The notes under the pieces are model-generated. The model was not told the DNA's origin. It saw only the letters and a program-made list of their open reading frames with translations, and ran no database searches. DNA of 64,000 bases from JANRLF01 sp033762815 (GTDB lineage: Bacteria; Bacteroidota; Bacteroidia; Chitinophagales; CAIOSU01), in assembly GCA_033762815.1 (NCBI GenBank), contig JANRLF010000004.1, positions 62,001-126,000 on the forward strand, written 5' to 3'. Position 1 is the first letter of the stretch; the number at the start of each line of letters is the position of its first letter. The position numbers and the translations under genes are program-made. Shown here piece after piece: positions 35,888 to 44,681 of the stretch.

Positions 35888-36745
35888 CACCACTATGGCT
35901 GCTAAGGCCATGATTAATCCTATCACGTTGATAAGGCTTAACTTTTCTTTGAACACGAAAAATGCGGTTACCGTGGCCGCCGATACCGTGCCGATATTGA
36001 GGATAGGATAAACCAATGAACTCTCCATGCCAGAAAACTCCAAAGAACGAATCATAAAATACAGGGAAAAATAATTGGGCAGGCCCAAAGCCACTCCCCA
36101 GCCAAGCTCTTTCCAGCCCAGCTTGTAGTCTTGTCTAAATCTTTTAAAAAGTAGAAAGAGCAAGCCAGCAAAAAAAGCCGTACCAAAAAGCAGAGCTATA
36201 AACCCCGCATAAGGCACACCTTGCAAATAAATACGCTGGGAATAATTGATACCCGTATCGCAAAAGCCACTACCTACAAATACCAAAATGGGCAGCAATA
36301 TGGCTGTCAAATTTTTTCCTTTATTGGTATTATCGGTTGGCTGGTCCTTTCTGGTGGTTAGCACAATGGCCACTAAGGCTAATCCGATACCTATTAGTTT
36401 CAGCACCGTTATCTTGTCCCCATAAAGGTAGAAAGCAGCAGCAATGGGAATGGCCAAAGACATTTTTTGAGCTATAGCGGTAACCGTTATGCCGCTTTGC
36501 TGCACGGAAAGCCCTACCGCAGTAAAAACAAAGATAAACAGCAAGCCCAATAACATGGCTGGCATTAGCAAAGTACTGTCTAAATGCATGGTAGTTGCTG
36601 CACCCCCAAATGCCATAGAGGCTATGGATGCTGCTAAATAATTGACCACAATTACTGGAAAGAGATTTGCCCCATAACGTTCCACCAGTTTGAAGACAAT
36701 GACCAATGCCGCAGAGAAACAAATACAAAGTACAATATCCAGCAT
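35864..36745 (-). CDS. EamA/DMT-superfamily transporter
   Basis: A 293-residue membrane protein with ten hydrophobic helices in two repeats of five, the EamA layout (ITVTAIAQKMSLAIPIAAAF in the first half, SSLVYPILNIGTVSAATVTA in the second). Members export metabolites such as amino acids or nucleotide-related compounds, and the substrate is not readable from sequence. The start ATG overlaps the ribD stop by 1 nt, so it is translationally coupled to riboflavin biosynthesis; a role in exporting a related compound is possible but unproven. The last 24 nt overlap the convergent pyrD. Confidence 0.85.
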   Translation of the reverse strand: MLDIVLCICFSAALVIVFKLVERYGANLFPVIVVNYLAASIASMAFGGAATTMHLDSTLLMPAMLLGLLFIFVFTAVGLSVQQSGITVTAIAQKMSLAIPIAAAFYLYGDKITVLKLIGIGLALVAIVLTTRKDQPTDNTNKGKNLTAILLPILVFVGSGFCDTGINYSQRIYLQGVPYAGFIALLFGTAFFAGLLFLLFKRFRQDYKLGWKELGWGVALGLPNYFSLYFMIRSLEFSGMESSLVYPILNIGTVSAATVTAFFVFKEKLSLINVIGLIMALAAIVVLSIGGGQ

Positions 36746-37791
36746 CAGCTTGCTTTGAAAATTCTTAAAGTATCAGCACCCACATGCTGCTGTTGCAACA
36801 AGGTGCCTTGCAAAGATGGTGCAGCCACCCCGCTGCCAAACCAAACATTACCGCTCAATATGCGCGCTTCATCCCATAATCCTTCATTGATAAAAGCCTG
36901 CAATACCTGAAGCCCACCTTCTACCAAAACGGAATTGATGCCTTTCGAGTAAAGCAAATCCAAAACTTGAGACATGCTTGCATCTTTATCAATTAGTGCA
37001 TACTCCACTCCTTTCCTATTAATACCGGGCCGACTGGTGCAAACAATCGTGGCCTGGCTCCCGTCAAGCAGATGTAATTGCTCCTTCAGTGCCCCTTGCC
37101 TATCCAGCACTACTCTTATTGGCAACTTGCCACCCTCCCAAAAACGAGTATCCAAGCGCGGATTATCGCAATTGGCGGTGCCACTGCCTACCAATATCGC
37201 CGCTTCTTCACTGCGCCATCGGTGTACCAGCCTACGGCTAAGGTCGCCAGTAATCCAATGTTGGTTATTTAAATCCTTGGTAAAAAAGCCATCGGCACTC
37301 TGCGCCCACTTCAAAGTGATATAAGGTCTGCGAGAGCGATGGTAAGTGAAAAAACGCCTATTGAGCCACTCCCCTGCTGCTTCACAAACACCGCTCACAA
37401 CCGTACAACCTGCATTACGGAGCTTCTGAATGCCCTTGCCCGCCACCAAGGGATTTGGGTCTTGATTTGCGATTACGATATGCTTCACCTGTTTTTCGAT
37501 AATCAAGTCTGCACAAGGGGGCGTTTTCCCATGGTGAGAGCAAGGCTCCAAATTGACATATAAACTTGCGCCTTTCAGCAAATGCAAGTCTTCTTCTATC
37601 ACTGCGGCAAAAGCATTCACTTCAGCATGAGCCTGCCCGTAACCTTGGTGCCATCCTTCTCCAATAATCCGCCCTTCATGCACCAATACCGCCCCCACTA
37701 AAGGATTCGGTGCCACCCAACCAGCACCGCTCTCCGCCAGTTGTAGGCAACGCTGCATGAAAATTTCATCATTGGCTATTTGCGTTATCAT
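36745..37791 (-). CDS. ribD: Bifunctional diaminohydroxyphosphoribosylaminopyrimidine deaminase / 5-amino-6-(5-phosphoribosylamino)uracil reductase
   Basis: A 348-residue enzyme of riboflavin synthesis. The N-terminal deaminase holds the zinc site HAEVNAF with PCSHHGKTPPCADLI (His, Cys, Cys ligands and the catalytic Glu), preceded by PNPLVGAVLVHEGRIIGEGW. The C-terminal reductase (residues about 150-348) shows ITLKWAQSADGF, RRLVHRWRSEEAAILVGSGT and SVLVEGGLQVLQAFI. Both domains look complete. It is the first gene of a two-gene unit with the EamA transporter. No FMN riboswitch was recognised in the 177 nt upstream. Confidence 0.95.
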   Translation of the reverse strand: MITQIANDEIFMQRCLQLAESGAGWVAPNPLVGAVLVHEGRIIGEGWHQGYGQAHAEVNAFAAVIEEDLHLLKGASLYVNLEPCSHHGKTPPCADLIIEKQVKHIVIANQDPNPLVAGKGIQKLRNAGCTVVSGVCEAAGEWLNRRFFTYHRSRRPYITLKWAQSADGFFTKDLNNQHWITGDLSRRLVHRWRSEEAAILVGSGTANCDNPRLDTRFWEGGKLPIRVVLDRQGALKEQLHLLDGSQATIVCTSRPGINRKGVEYALIDKDASMSQVLDLLYSKGINSVLVEGGLQVLQAFINEGLWDEARILSGNVWFGSGVAAPSLQGTLLQQQHVGADTLRIFKAS

Positions 37792-37942
37792 TTTCCCAGC
37801 ACCAAGAAAATCAAATTTCTTAAAACTTGGGTAGGGGAATCAAAATTATCTGGCAAAACCTATAATTGCGTCGCATTTTCCCTTTCTAATTAGAAAATAT
37901 ACAGTAGCCAGATAGGCCGTCCACCTTTGACAAGATTATAAT

Positions 37943-37950
37943 TACCTTTG
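37943..37950 (+). promoter_or_regulatory. Candidate -7 box upstream of the 37969 gene
   Basis: TACCTTTG matches TAnnTTTG exactly. A TTTG sits at 37926-37929, giving a 13-nt spacer that is shorter than usual. It would leave a very short leader before the ATG at 37969. Confidence 0.33.
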
Positions 37951-37968
37951 AGTTCAAACAACCTTAAA

Positions 37969-38925
37969 ATGAAAAAGGGAATAACGTTGCTGCTATTGGG
38001 TGCACTGGTATTTGTATCGCATGCACAAACCATTACCTTCCAGCCAAAGTGGAAAGTGGGCGACAAAAAAATGGTCAGTCATAAGGTAGAGCAAATCAAA
38101 TTTGTAAACGACAGCCTTAAGGGACAAACCGAAGAAGTATCCGAATATCAAGTTGAAATACTAAAGGAAAATGCCACTAGTTTCGAGATAAAGTTTGTAA
38201 CAAAGAATGCCTTACTCACATCGGTTGAAAACCTGTATGAAAAATTGGGAGAAGAAATGAAGCCGTATGGCAACCTGGTATTGATTTACAAAGTCAACAA
38301 AGCTGACGGCCAAGTTGATTTGACAAATTGGGAGGAGGCACAGAATTTCATGAAGAGTTCGTTGGAACAGATTCTAAAGTTGGTAAAAAAGAAAGATAAG
38401 GATGGGGTAGCCTTAGTTAAGTTAATGCTTGACCCCATAGTTTCTATTTTTGACAGCAAAGAAAATACCAGTGCTTATATGGAAGACTATATCAAATGGG
38501 TGGTATTGCCCTTTGGGAAAAATTTTGTTTTGGGCGACACCCTTAAAGTGAAGACTTCAGAACCAAACCCTTTAAACCCAGGACAAAGCCTTTTCGCTAC
38601 AGAAAAATATGTATTGCATAAAAGCAATGCTGACAGCTATTCGATTGATTACATACTTGATATAGATATGGGGCCATTTATTGAAACGATGAAAAGCATG
38701 ATTTCCGATATGGGCGAATCGGTTGGAGTTGAACAAAATGCTATCGACAAAAAGAGCAAAGAGTTAGAAAACATAAAGTTAGATATGGTGACTAGTTTCG
38801 TTTTAACCTACGATAACAATATCGGTTGGGTTCAAACTTTACAGGGCAACGCAATTATAAGTGGCAGTGAACCTACCCAGGGAAGCTTTAAAAGCATAAA
38901 CAACATTTCAATCACCTATAAGTAG
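37969..38925 (+). CDS. Secreted protein of unknown function
   Basis: A 318-residue protein with a signal peptide MKKGITLLLLGALVFVSHAQ; the ATG at 37969 is preferred over an in-frame TTG at 37948. The mature part is mixed: beta-rich segments (TFQPKWKVGDKKMVSHKVEQ; SYSIDYILDIDMGPFIETMK) around a Lys-rich helical region (LEQILKLVKKKDKDGVALVK). The end, SFVLTYDNNIGWVQTLQGNA, looks like a strand repeat. I do not recognise the family, but such WKVGD-starting secreted proteins are common in Bacteroidota. It has no lipobox and no T9SS domain, so it is probably periplasmic. Confidence 0.75.
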   Translation: MKKGITLLLLGALVFVSHAQTITFQPKWKVGDKKMVSHKVEQIKFVNDSLKGQTEEVSEYQVEILKENATSFEIKFVTKNALLTSVENLYEKLGEEMKPYGNLVLIYKVNKADGQVDLTNWEEAQNFMKSSLEQILKLVKKKDKDGVALVKLMLDPIVSIFDSKENTSAYMEDYIKWVVLPFGKNFVLGDTLKVKTSEPNPLNPGQSLFATEKYVLHKSNADSYSIDYILDIDMGPFIETMKSMISDMGESVGVEQNAIDKKSKELENIKLDMVTSFVLTYDNNIGWVQTLQGNAIISGSEPTQGSFKSINNISITYK

Positions 38926-38976
38926 CAGAAGGCCTCGGCCTATCCCTTACAAGCATCAAATGCAAGGCCTATTTAC

Positions 38977-38984
38977 TATCTTTG
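38977..38984 (+). promoter_or_regulatory. Promoter -7 box of ffh
   Basis: TATCTTTG followed by CAGCCC is the classic Bacteroidota -7 element (TAnnTTTG) just before a transcription start, 35 nt upstream of the ATG of ffh. No clear TTTG is found at the -33 distance. Confidence 0.55.
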
Positions 38985-39018
38985 CAGCCCTTAGTATCGA
39001 AAACCGTTTGTAGCGCAT

Positions 39019-40353
39019 ATGTTTGAGAATTTGTCGGAAAGGCTCGAGGGAGCCTTTAAAATGTTGAAAGGCGAAGGCCGCATTAGCGATATCAATATCG
39101 CCGCCAGTATGAAGGAAATTCGTCGTGCCCTGGTAGATGCGGACGTAAACTATAAAATTGCCAAAGAATTTACCGACAAGGTAAAGGACAAGGCCATGGG
39201 CCAAGAAGTAATAAAATCGGTACAGCCCGGCCAGTTGATTGTTAAGATTGTAAAAGACGAGTTGGCCGAACTGATGGGCGGCAGCGCACAGGACCTGAAC
39301 CTAAAAAATACCCCTTCCGTCATTTTGATGGCGGGCCTGCAAGGTAGCGGTAAAACCACCCACTCGGGCAAACTAGCCACTTACCTGAAAAGCAAGAAAA
39401 GCAAGAACCCATTACTGGTAGCCTGTGACGTTTACCGCCCTGCGGCCATTGATCAATTAAAAGTGCTGGGCCAACAAATTGGCGTAGAGGTTTATACCGA
39501 GGAAGCCAATCAAAACCCGGTTTCCATAGCCCAAAATGCTATACAGCATGCCAAGCGCACTGGCAAAAATGTGGTGATAGTGGATACCGCAGGCCGCTTG
39601 GCCGTGGACGAGCAGATGATGGACGAAATTGCCAACATCAAAAAAGGGACACAGCCTGACGAGATTTTGTTCGTGGTGGATGCCATGACGGGACAAGACG
39701 CCGTGAATACGGCCAAGGCATTCAACGACCGATTGGACTTTAACGGTGTTATCCTCACCAAGTTAGATGGCGATACCCGCGGTGGTGCTGCTCTTTCCAT
39801 TAAGTATATCGTACAAAAGCCTATCAAGTTTGTGGGGATGGGCGAAAAAATGGATGCCCTTGAACTGTTCCACCCCGATAGGATGGCTCAGCGTATCCTA
39901 GGCATGGGCGACATTGTTTCCTTTGTGGAAAAGGCCCAAGAGCACTACGATGCCGAACAAGCCGCCAAGCTGCAAAAGAAAATCCGCAAGGACCAATTCG
40001 ACTTCAACGACTTTTTGGGCCAACTGAACCAGATACGTAAAATGGGCAACATGAAAGACTTGTTGGCCATGATACCGGGCATGGGCAAAGCCATCAAGGA
40101 CATCGATATCGACGATAACAGTTTCAAAAAAATTGAGGCCATCATTCTTTCCATGACCCCACAGGAACGGGAGAACCCTGACCTAATCAATGGTAGCCGC
40201 AGGGCCCGCTTGGCCAAGGGCAGTGGCAACAACATCCAAGAGGTGAACCAATTCCTCAAGCAATTTGAGGAAATGAAGAAGATGATGAAGAACATGACCA
40301 AGATGAGCGCCGCAGGCCGGGGCTTAAAAGGGCTGCCCTTTGGGAAGAACTAA
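39019..40353 (+). CDS. ffh: Signal recognition particle protein Ffh (SRP54)
   Basis: A 444-residue SRP GTPase that binds signal sequences and targets nascent membrane proteins. The N-domain helices come first (LSERLEGAFKMLKGEGRISD). The G-domain has GLQGSGKTTHSGKLA (P-loop), DVYRPAAIDQL, DTAGRLAVDEQMM, TKLDGDTRGGAALS and FVGMGEKMDALELFHPDRMA. The C-terminal M-domain is Met-rich (MGNMKDLLAMIPGMGKAI, then FEEMKKMMKNMTKMSAAGRG) and binds SRP RNA and signal peptides. The length is normal. The stop overlaps the convergent rmuC by 4 nt. No SRP RNA gene was found nearby. Confidence 0.97.
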   Translation: MFENLSERLEGAFKMLKGEGRISDINIAASMKEIRRALVDADVNYKIAKEFTDKVKDKAMGQEVIKSVQPGQLIVKIVKDELAELMGGSAQDLNLKNTPSVILMAGLQGSGKTTHSGKLATYLKSKKSKNPLLVACDVYRPAAIDQLKVLGQQIGVEVYTEEANQNPVSIAQNAIQHAKRTGKNVVIVDTAGRLAVDEQMMDEIANIKKGTQPDEILFVVDAMTGQDAVNTAKAFNDRLDFNGVILTKLDGDTRGGAALSIKYIVQKPIKFVGMGEKMDALELFHPDRMAQRILGMGDIVSFVEKAQEHYDAEQAAKLQKKIRKDQFDFNDFLGQLNQIRKMGNMKDLLAMIPGMGKAIKDIDIDDNSFKKIEAIILSMTPQERENPDLINGSRRARLAKGSGNNIQEVNQFLKQFEEMKKMMKNMTKMSAAGRGLKGLPFGKN

Positions 40354-41714
40354 ATCTGGATATCTTCTACTATCTCTTCGCTTATGTCGGCCCTTTGCAA
40401 TAACTGAGGGCTAAAGCTCTTAGACGTTTTGGCACCCAAAGCTTTTAGGCTTTCAGCACGCTTTATTAGGTTGCCACGTCCATCTACCAGCTTGCCCATA
40501 GCATTGCTATAGCTGGCTTTACTGTCATCTATCTTTTTGCCGATAGTAACCAAATCTTCCATAAATGCCACAAACTTATCGTACAAGTCGCCGCCTTGAC
40601 GGGCAATTTCCAGGGCATTACGGTTTTGGTACTCTTGTTTCCAGATACTGTTGATGGTCCGTAGGGTAGCTAGCAAGGTAGAGGTGCTTACAATAACGAT
40701 ATGCTTCTCCAAAGCCTCATTATAGAGCTCTTGGTCGTTTTGGAAGGCCAATGCAAATGCCGATTCTACGGGGATGAACATCAACACGAAATCGAGGCTG
40801 CCCAATTGGTAGAGCTTTTGGTACTCCTTGTTGCTCAGTTGCTTTACGTGCAATTTGATGGAATTGATATGTTCCCGCAGATATTGGGCTTTCTCTATTT
40901 CCTGCTCGCAGGAATGGTAACGCTCATAAGCCACTAGCGACACCTTCGAGTCGATAATGATATTCTTATTGTCAGGTAACTTGATGACCACATCGGGCTG
41001 GTAACGCTTGCCGTCCTCGGTCATTAAGTTTTCCTGTATCACATATTCTTGCCCACGGCTCAGGCCCGAACGCTCCAGTAGTCGTTCCAAAATCATCTCG
41101 CCCCAGTTGCCTTGTGTTTTGCTTTCTCCTTTTAGGGCCTTGGTAAGGTTCAATGCTTCTTGGCTCATCTGTAAATTCAAGTCGCGCAGTTGGGTTATTT
41201 GCGCAATCAATCCCGCATGGGTGCTAATATGTTCCTTATGGCTGCTCTCTACCTTTTCCTTAAATTCCTTGATTCTTTCGTTGAGCGGATTCAATATCTC
41301 AGAAATGTTGACCTTGTTCTGTTCGGTGAATTTCTTGCTTTTCTCTTCCAGCAGGTCGTTGGCAATATTCTTAAACTCGGTAGTAAACCTTTGCTGTAAG
41401 TTCTCCATTTCCGATTTCTGTTCTTCCAACCTTTGCTTCAGGTGTTCAGTGTCACTTTGTAATTTGGAATACTGGCTACTCAGGGTGGATAGCTCCTGCA
41501 CTTTCTCTCTCAATTCATGCTTTGATTCTTCAAAATAGCGTTGCGTGGAAGCTACTCGTTCTTCCAAAGTACTCTTTTCAGCGGCCAAAGTACCAAGCTG
41601 TTGCTGCCACTTTTGCTGTTCTGCGGATATGGCGGCATTTTGTTGTGCTTTCGCAAAAAACCATACAGCAAGGGCACCCACCAATAACCCTATAAGCAGA
41701 AAACCGATTTCCAT
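40350..41714 (-). CDS. rmuC: DNA recombination protein RmuC
   Basis: A 454-residue protein. An N-terminal membrane anchor (FLLIGLLVGALAVWFFAKAQ) is followed by a long coiled coil (residues about 25-190, rich in E/K/Q). The RmuC nuclease-like domain follows: GNWGEMILERLLERSGLSRG, then YQPDVVIKLPDNKNIIIDSK and MFIPVESAFALAFQNDQELY. RmuC is linked to restraining recombination at inverted repeats. A C-terminal helical tail ends the protein. The stop overlaps convergent ffh. About 157 nt separate its start from the end of lptD upstream, so it may have its own promoter. Confidence 0.93.
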   Translation of the reverse strand: MEIGFLLIGLLVGALAVWFFAKAQQNAAISAEQQKWQQQLGTLAAEKSTLEERVASTQRYFEESKHELREKVQELSTLSSQYSKLQSDTEHLKQRLEEQKSEMENLQQRFTTEFKNIANDLLEEKSKKFTEQNKVNISEILNPLNERIKEFKEKVESSHKEHISTHAGLIAQITQLRDLNLQMSQEALNLTKALKGESKTQGNWGEMILERLLERSGLSRGQEYVIQENLMTEDGKRYQPDVVIKLPDNKNIIIDSKVSLVAYERYHSCEQEIEKAQYLREHINSIKLHVKQLSNKEYQKLYQLGSLDFVLMFIPVESAFALAFQNDQELYNEALEKHIVIVSTSTLLATLRTINSIWKQEYQNRNALEIARQGGDLYDKFVAFMEDLVTIGKKIDDSKASYSNAMGKLVDGRGNLIKRAESLKALGAKTSKSFSPQLLQRADISEEIVEDIQI

Positions 41715-41871
41715 AAACTATATTTTTTAGCCTTTTGCTAAATTAAGTGGGAATTTCGGTAAAAACAATGTTTACAGATAAGAACTTATAAACATTAAGT
41801 CGCTTAAGAAAAGCGCGTGTGCACCAAAATATTTTTTGATTGTCTTATTACTTGCTACTCCATACTTAATA

Positions 41872-44658
41872 CTAAAACACTGGCGAAGCTTGATTTTTGC
41901 GGCTAAGTTTAAGGTCTTGCAACACTTGTGCTTTCACGTTCAATTGCATGTCATAGCTTTGGCGGTCAAGAGGGTAAGGTACCCAGCGGGCGGAAAGCTC
42001 CCAGCAGTGCATATCGCGTATCACACTTAGTCGGGTATAAATCAGGTCCTTAATTTTGAAATCATAGCCACTTTCCAAATGCACCTTCCACTTTTCGGTA
42101 ATTGTGACGTCTGCACTAAAGTTGAAACTATTCGTATTCACCACTATGGTATCAGGATTACCGGTAACACCTCGTGCTAGGGTAAGACTATAATTGAAGG
42201 AAATGCTCCAAGGTACCGTAAAATCGTAATACAAGCTAGGTGCTGCTAGTATCACTGCCTTTTCCTGTTCCGTGGCATTGGAGGCATTGACCTTTTGGGA
42301 CGTGAGACCGCCCTTGCCCGATTGTAAGGAGGTGCCGATGGTAACACCAGCCGAGCGCAACTGGGTAAATTTGCGCTTTTCAGTCCACACAAAGGTATTA
42401 ATACGCCTATTGAGCGAATCGTGCATATAGGGGTCAAAACTCATGTTGAAGTTGATATTCAGCTTGTCAAAAAGAGTAGTATAGCCTGTGATGCTAATGG
42501 GGTCGAGCTGTAGGGAATCGGCTATGAAGTTATAAAAGCCTGAAATAATCAAGTTATCCAGCAACTTCACTTTCTTTTCATGCTTTATGGTATCCTTTTC
42601 ACTATGCACCTTCATTTCCAGCACATTGGCTAGGCTAAATCGCATACCCGCTACCGGTCCCTGCGGGGCATCGCCATAAATACTGTTGCTTGGCTCGAAA
42701 ATGGAGTACTTCTCCCGCTTTCCCGCTGCGTTCACCTGTACTTCTTTATAGTTTCCCCAGAAAGGTTTAGAAAAATCGGGTCGGCCATTGAATGACAAAG
42801 AAGGCGTCATAACATGGCGGATAGCCTTTAATTTGCCGCCCTTAAACTGTACCATGCCATACACCTTGGTGGTGAGGGTAAGGGCAAAATTGAAATCGCG
42901 GGAACCATTGAAGCCAAAACTGGTATCGGCTACCACCTGGCCATAGATAGTATCGACAATACTATCACCAGGGGTATTCAGTCGATAGATGGTATCAGGG
43001 TCCCAAGTTTTTTCAACCGTTTTGAAATACCAACGTTCCGTATAGGCTGCGGAAGGAGTGAGTGAAAAATATTTGAATACCTTAATGCTAGTGCTTACGG
43101 GCACGGTTTGCTTGATACCATATTGGGCATTCTTCAAGGTTTCTTTTGTAAAAAAGGTAGAATCAATGCCCCTAACAACATTTTGTGTTTCGAAAGAGTA
43201 GTTGAAATTCAGGTTTTCATACCATTTCAGTTCCCCTGAGGAGGTTTTTCGCTTAAACGGTTGTATGCGTTGCGTGATAAGCGAGAAGCGCGGCAAAGTA
43301 AGATTCACCTGGCGAGTAAACAGGTTTTGGTCATGTTCAATCGCTACACTCATGCTAAGTGGTTTGCCCCTAAAGTTGTTGGTATAGTTCACTTTGGAAG
43401 CTACTTGGCTTTTGGTCACACTCTCTTGGCTGTATGTAAAGTTTTGGTTGTAGGTGCTGCTGCTGAAATTCACATTGGCTGTAAAATAGCTGTATGGCCT
43501 TGCTTTTCTATCTTGATCGAACCGCCAATTGACGGCAAAGTCATTCCCTATCTGAAAACTTGGCGACTCCGGCTCCCCTCTCCTATTTCTACCGAACTGT
43601 AAAAAAAGATTACCGTTGTACTTATACCGCTTTACATAGTTGCTATAAGCTTTGATGGCCCAAGTACCATTGGTGTAAATATCGCCTTTTAGGGCAAGGT
43701 CAAAATTGTTGCTGATGCCGAAATAATACCCCCCCTCACGGAAAAAGAAGCCCCTAAAACCGTCTTCTCCATACTGGGGCATGATTATGCCTGAACGCCT
43801 GCCCTTTTTTACGGGAAAAATGCCAAAAGGAAGATACAGCGGCGTAGGCACGTCGCGAATTACCAAATGGGCAGGCCCAGTGACCATCACCTTATCGGGT
43901 ACCAGCTTCATCCTTTCCGATTCGATATAAAAATGGGGATGCTCCTCGCTACAGGTGGTGTACCAGCCTTTTTTACCATACCATTCCTCCTCCGGCGTGC
44001 GCACCCCTTGCTTGATGTGCACATATCCTTGGTCCTCTTGCGTACGGGCTTGGGTAACGATACCGCGCTTGGTTTTGAAGTTGTAGGCCAATTTTTTAGA
44101 GCGGTACTCCTGCCCTTCGTTAATGAATACTACATCGCCTGTAGGGTTGCCGGTGCTATCTAAGGCCGTCTCACCAGTAATGACACTTTCGCTCCAGTCC
44201 ACGGTGATAAAATGAGCTTTCATGGTAATTTCCTTGTACTGCACTTGGGCACTATCATACAGATAGACCTTTTTGGCGGCGATATCATAGACAATGGAGT
44301 CCAATGCCGAATACTTAATAGGCTGGTCAATAGAATCTTTGGACACTTTGAATTGCAAGCTGTCTTTACGGGCCACCAAACTATCACTGGTAAGGCTATC
44401 TTTGGGCAACGAATCAATGGGGCTTGTCCCTATTGCAAGTTTACCGCTATTGTAATTTTTGATTAAGGAATCCGTTTTATTGTTAGCGGTCGAATCATTG
44501 GAACTACTGCCCAGCGAAAGTTTGTTTTTTTTCAAGGTATCAACAACAAACGATTGGGCCTGTCCAGATTTGATAACAAAAGCCTTGGCTTTTCCTCCCG
44601 TAAAGGCATAAGCTGCTAGTACGGCAACGAATAGAAAAAGGAAGGGCTGACGCTTCAA
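41872..44658 (-). CDS. lptD: LPS-assembly outer-membrane protein LptD (OstA), Bacteroidota type
   Basis: A 928-residue outer-membrane protein that inserts LPS into the outer leaflet. The start codon is TTG at 44658: the following residues KRQPFLFLFVAVLAAYAFTG form a signal peptide, an in-frame stop lies two codons upstream, and no ATG exists until far inside. The periplasmic jelly-roll (residues about 110-270) includes YDIAAKKVYLYDSAQVQYKE and KGWYTTCSEEHPHFYIESER. The large barrel starts near PLYLPFGIFPVKKGRRSGII and ends in a Phe. It is divergent from the amidase gene with only about 23 nt between the starts. Confidence 0.92.
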   Translation of the reverse strand: MKRQPFLFLFVAVLAAYAFTGGKAKAFVIKSGQAQSFVVDTLKKNKLSLGSSSNDSTANNKTDSLIKNYNSGKLAIGTSPIDSLPKDSLTSDSLVARKDSLQFKVSKDSIDQPIKYSALDSIVYDIAAKKVYLYDSAQVQYKEITMKAHFITVDWSESVITGETALDSTGNPTGDVVFINEGQEYRSKKLAYNFKTKRGIVTQARTQEDQGYVHIKQGVRTPEEEWYGKKGWYTTCSEEHPHFYIESERMKLVPDKVMVTGPAHLVIRDVPTPLYLPFGIFPVKKGRRSGIIMPQYGEDGFRGFFFREGGYYFGISNNFDLALKGDIYTNGTWAIKAYSNYVKRYKYNGNLFLQFGRNRRGEPESPSFQIGNDFAVNWRFDQDRKARPYSYFTANVNFSSSTYNQNFTYSQESVTKSQVASKVNYTNNFRGKPLSMSVAIEHDQNLFTRQVNLTLPRFSLITQRIQPFKRKTSSGELKWYENLNFNYSFETQNVVRGIDSTFFTKETLKNAQYGIKQTVPVSTSIKVFKYFSLTPSAAYTERWYFKTVEKTWDPDTIYRLNTPGDSIVDTIYGQVVADTSFGFNGSRDFNFALTLTTKVYGMVQFKGGKLKAIRHVMTPSLSFNGRPDFSKPFWGNYKEVQVNAAGKREKYSIFEPSNSIYGDAPQGPVAGMRFSLANVLEMKVHSEKDTIKHEKKVKLLDNLIISGFYNFIADSLQLDPISITGYTTLFDKLNINFNMSFDPYMHDSLNRRINTFVWTEKRKFTQLRSAGVTIGTSLQSGKGGLTSQKVNASNATEQEKAVILAAPSLYYDFTVPWSISFNYSLTLARGVTGNPDTIVVNTNSFNFSADVTITEKWKVHLESGYDFKIKDLIYTRLSVIRDMHCWELSARWVPYPLDRQSYDMQLNVKAQVLQDLKLSRKNQASPVF

Positions 44659-44681
44659 AGATTTTTAGGTTATTTTTGTAT

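Noticed and set aside
37792..37968. Possible FMN riboswitch upstream of ribD
   Set aside because: I could not find the conserved RFN-element sequence blocks in the gap.
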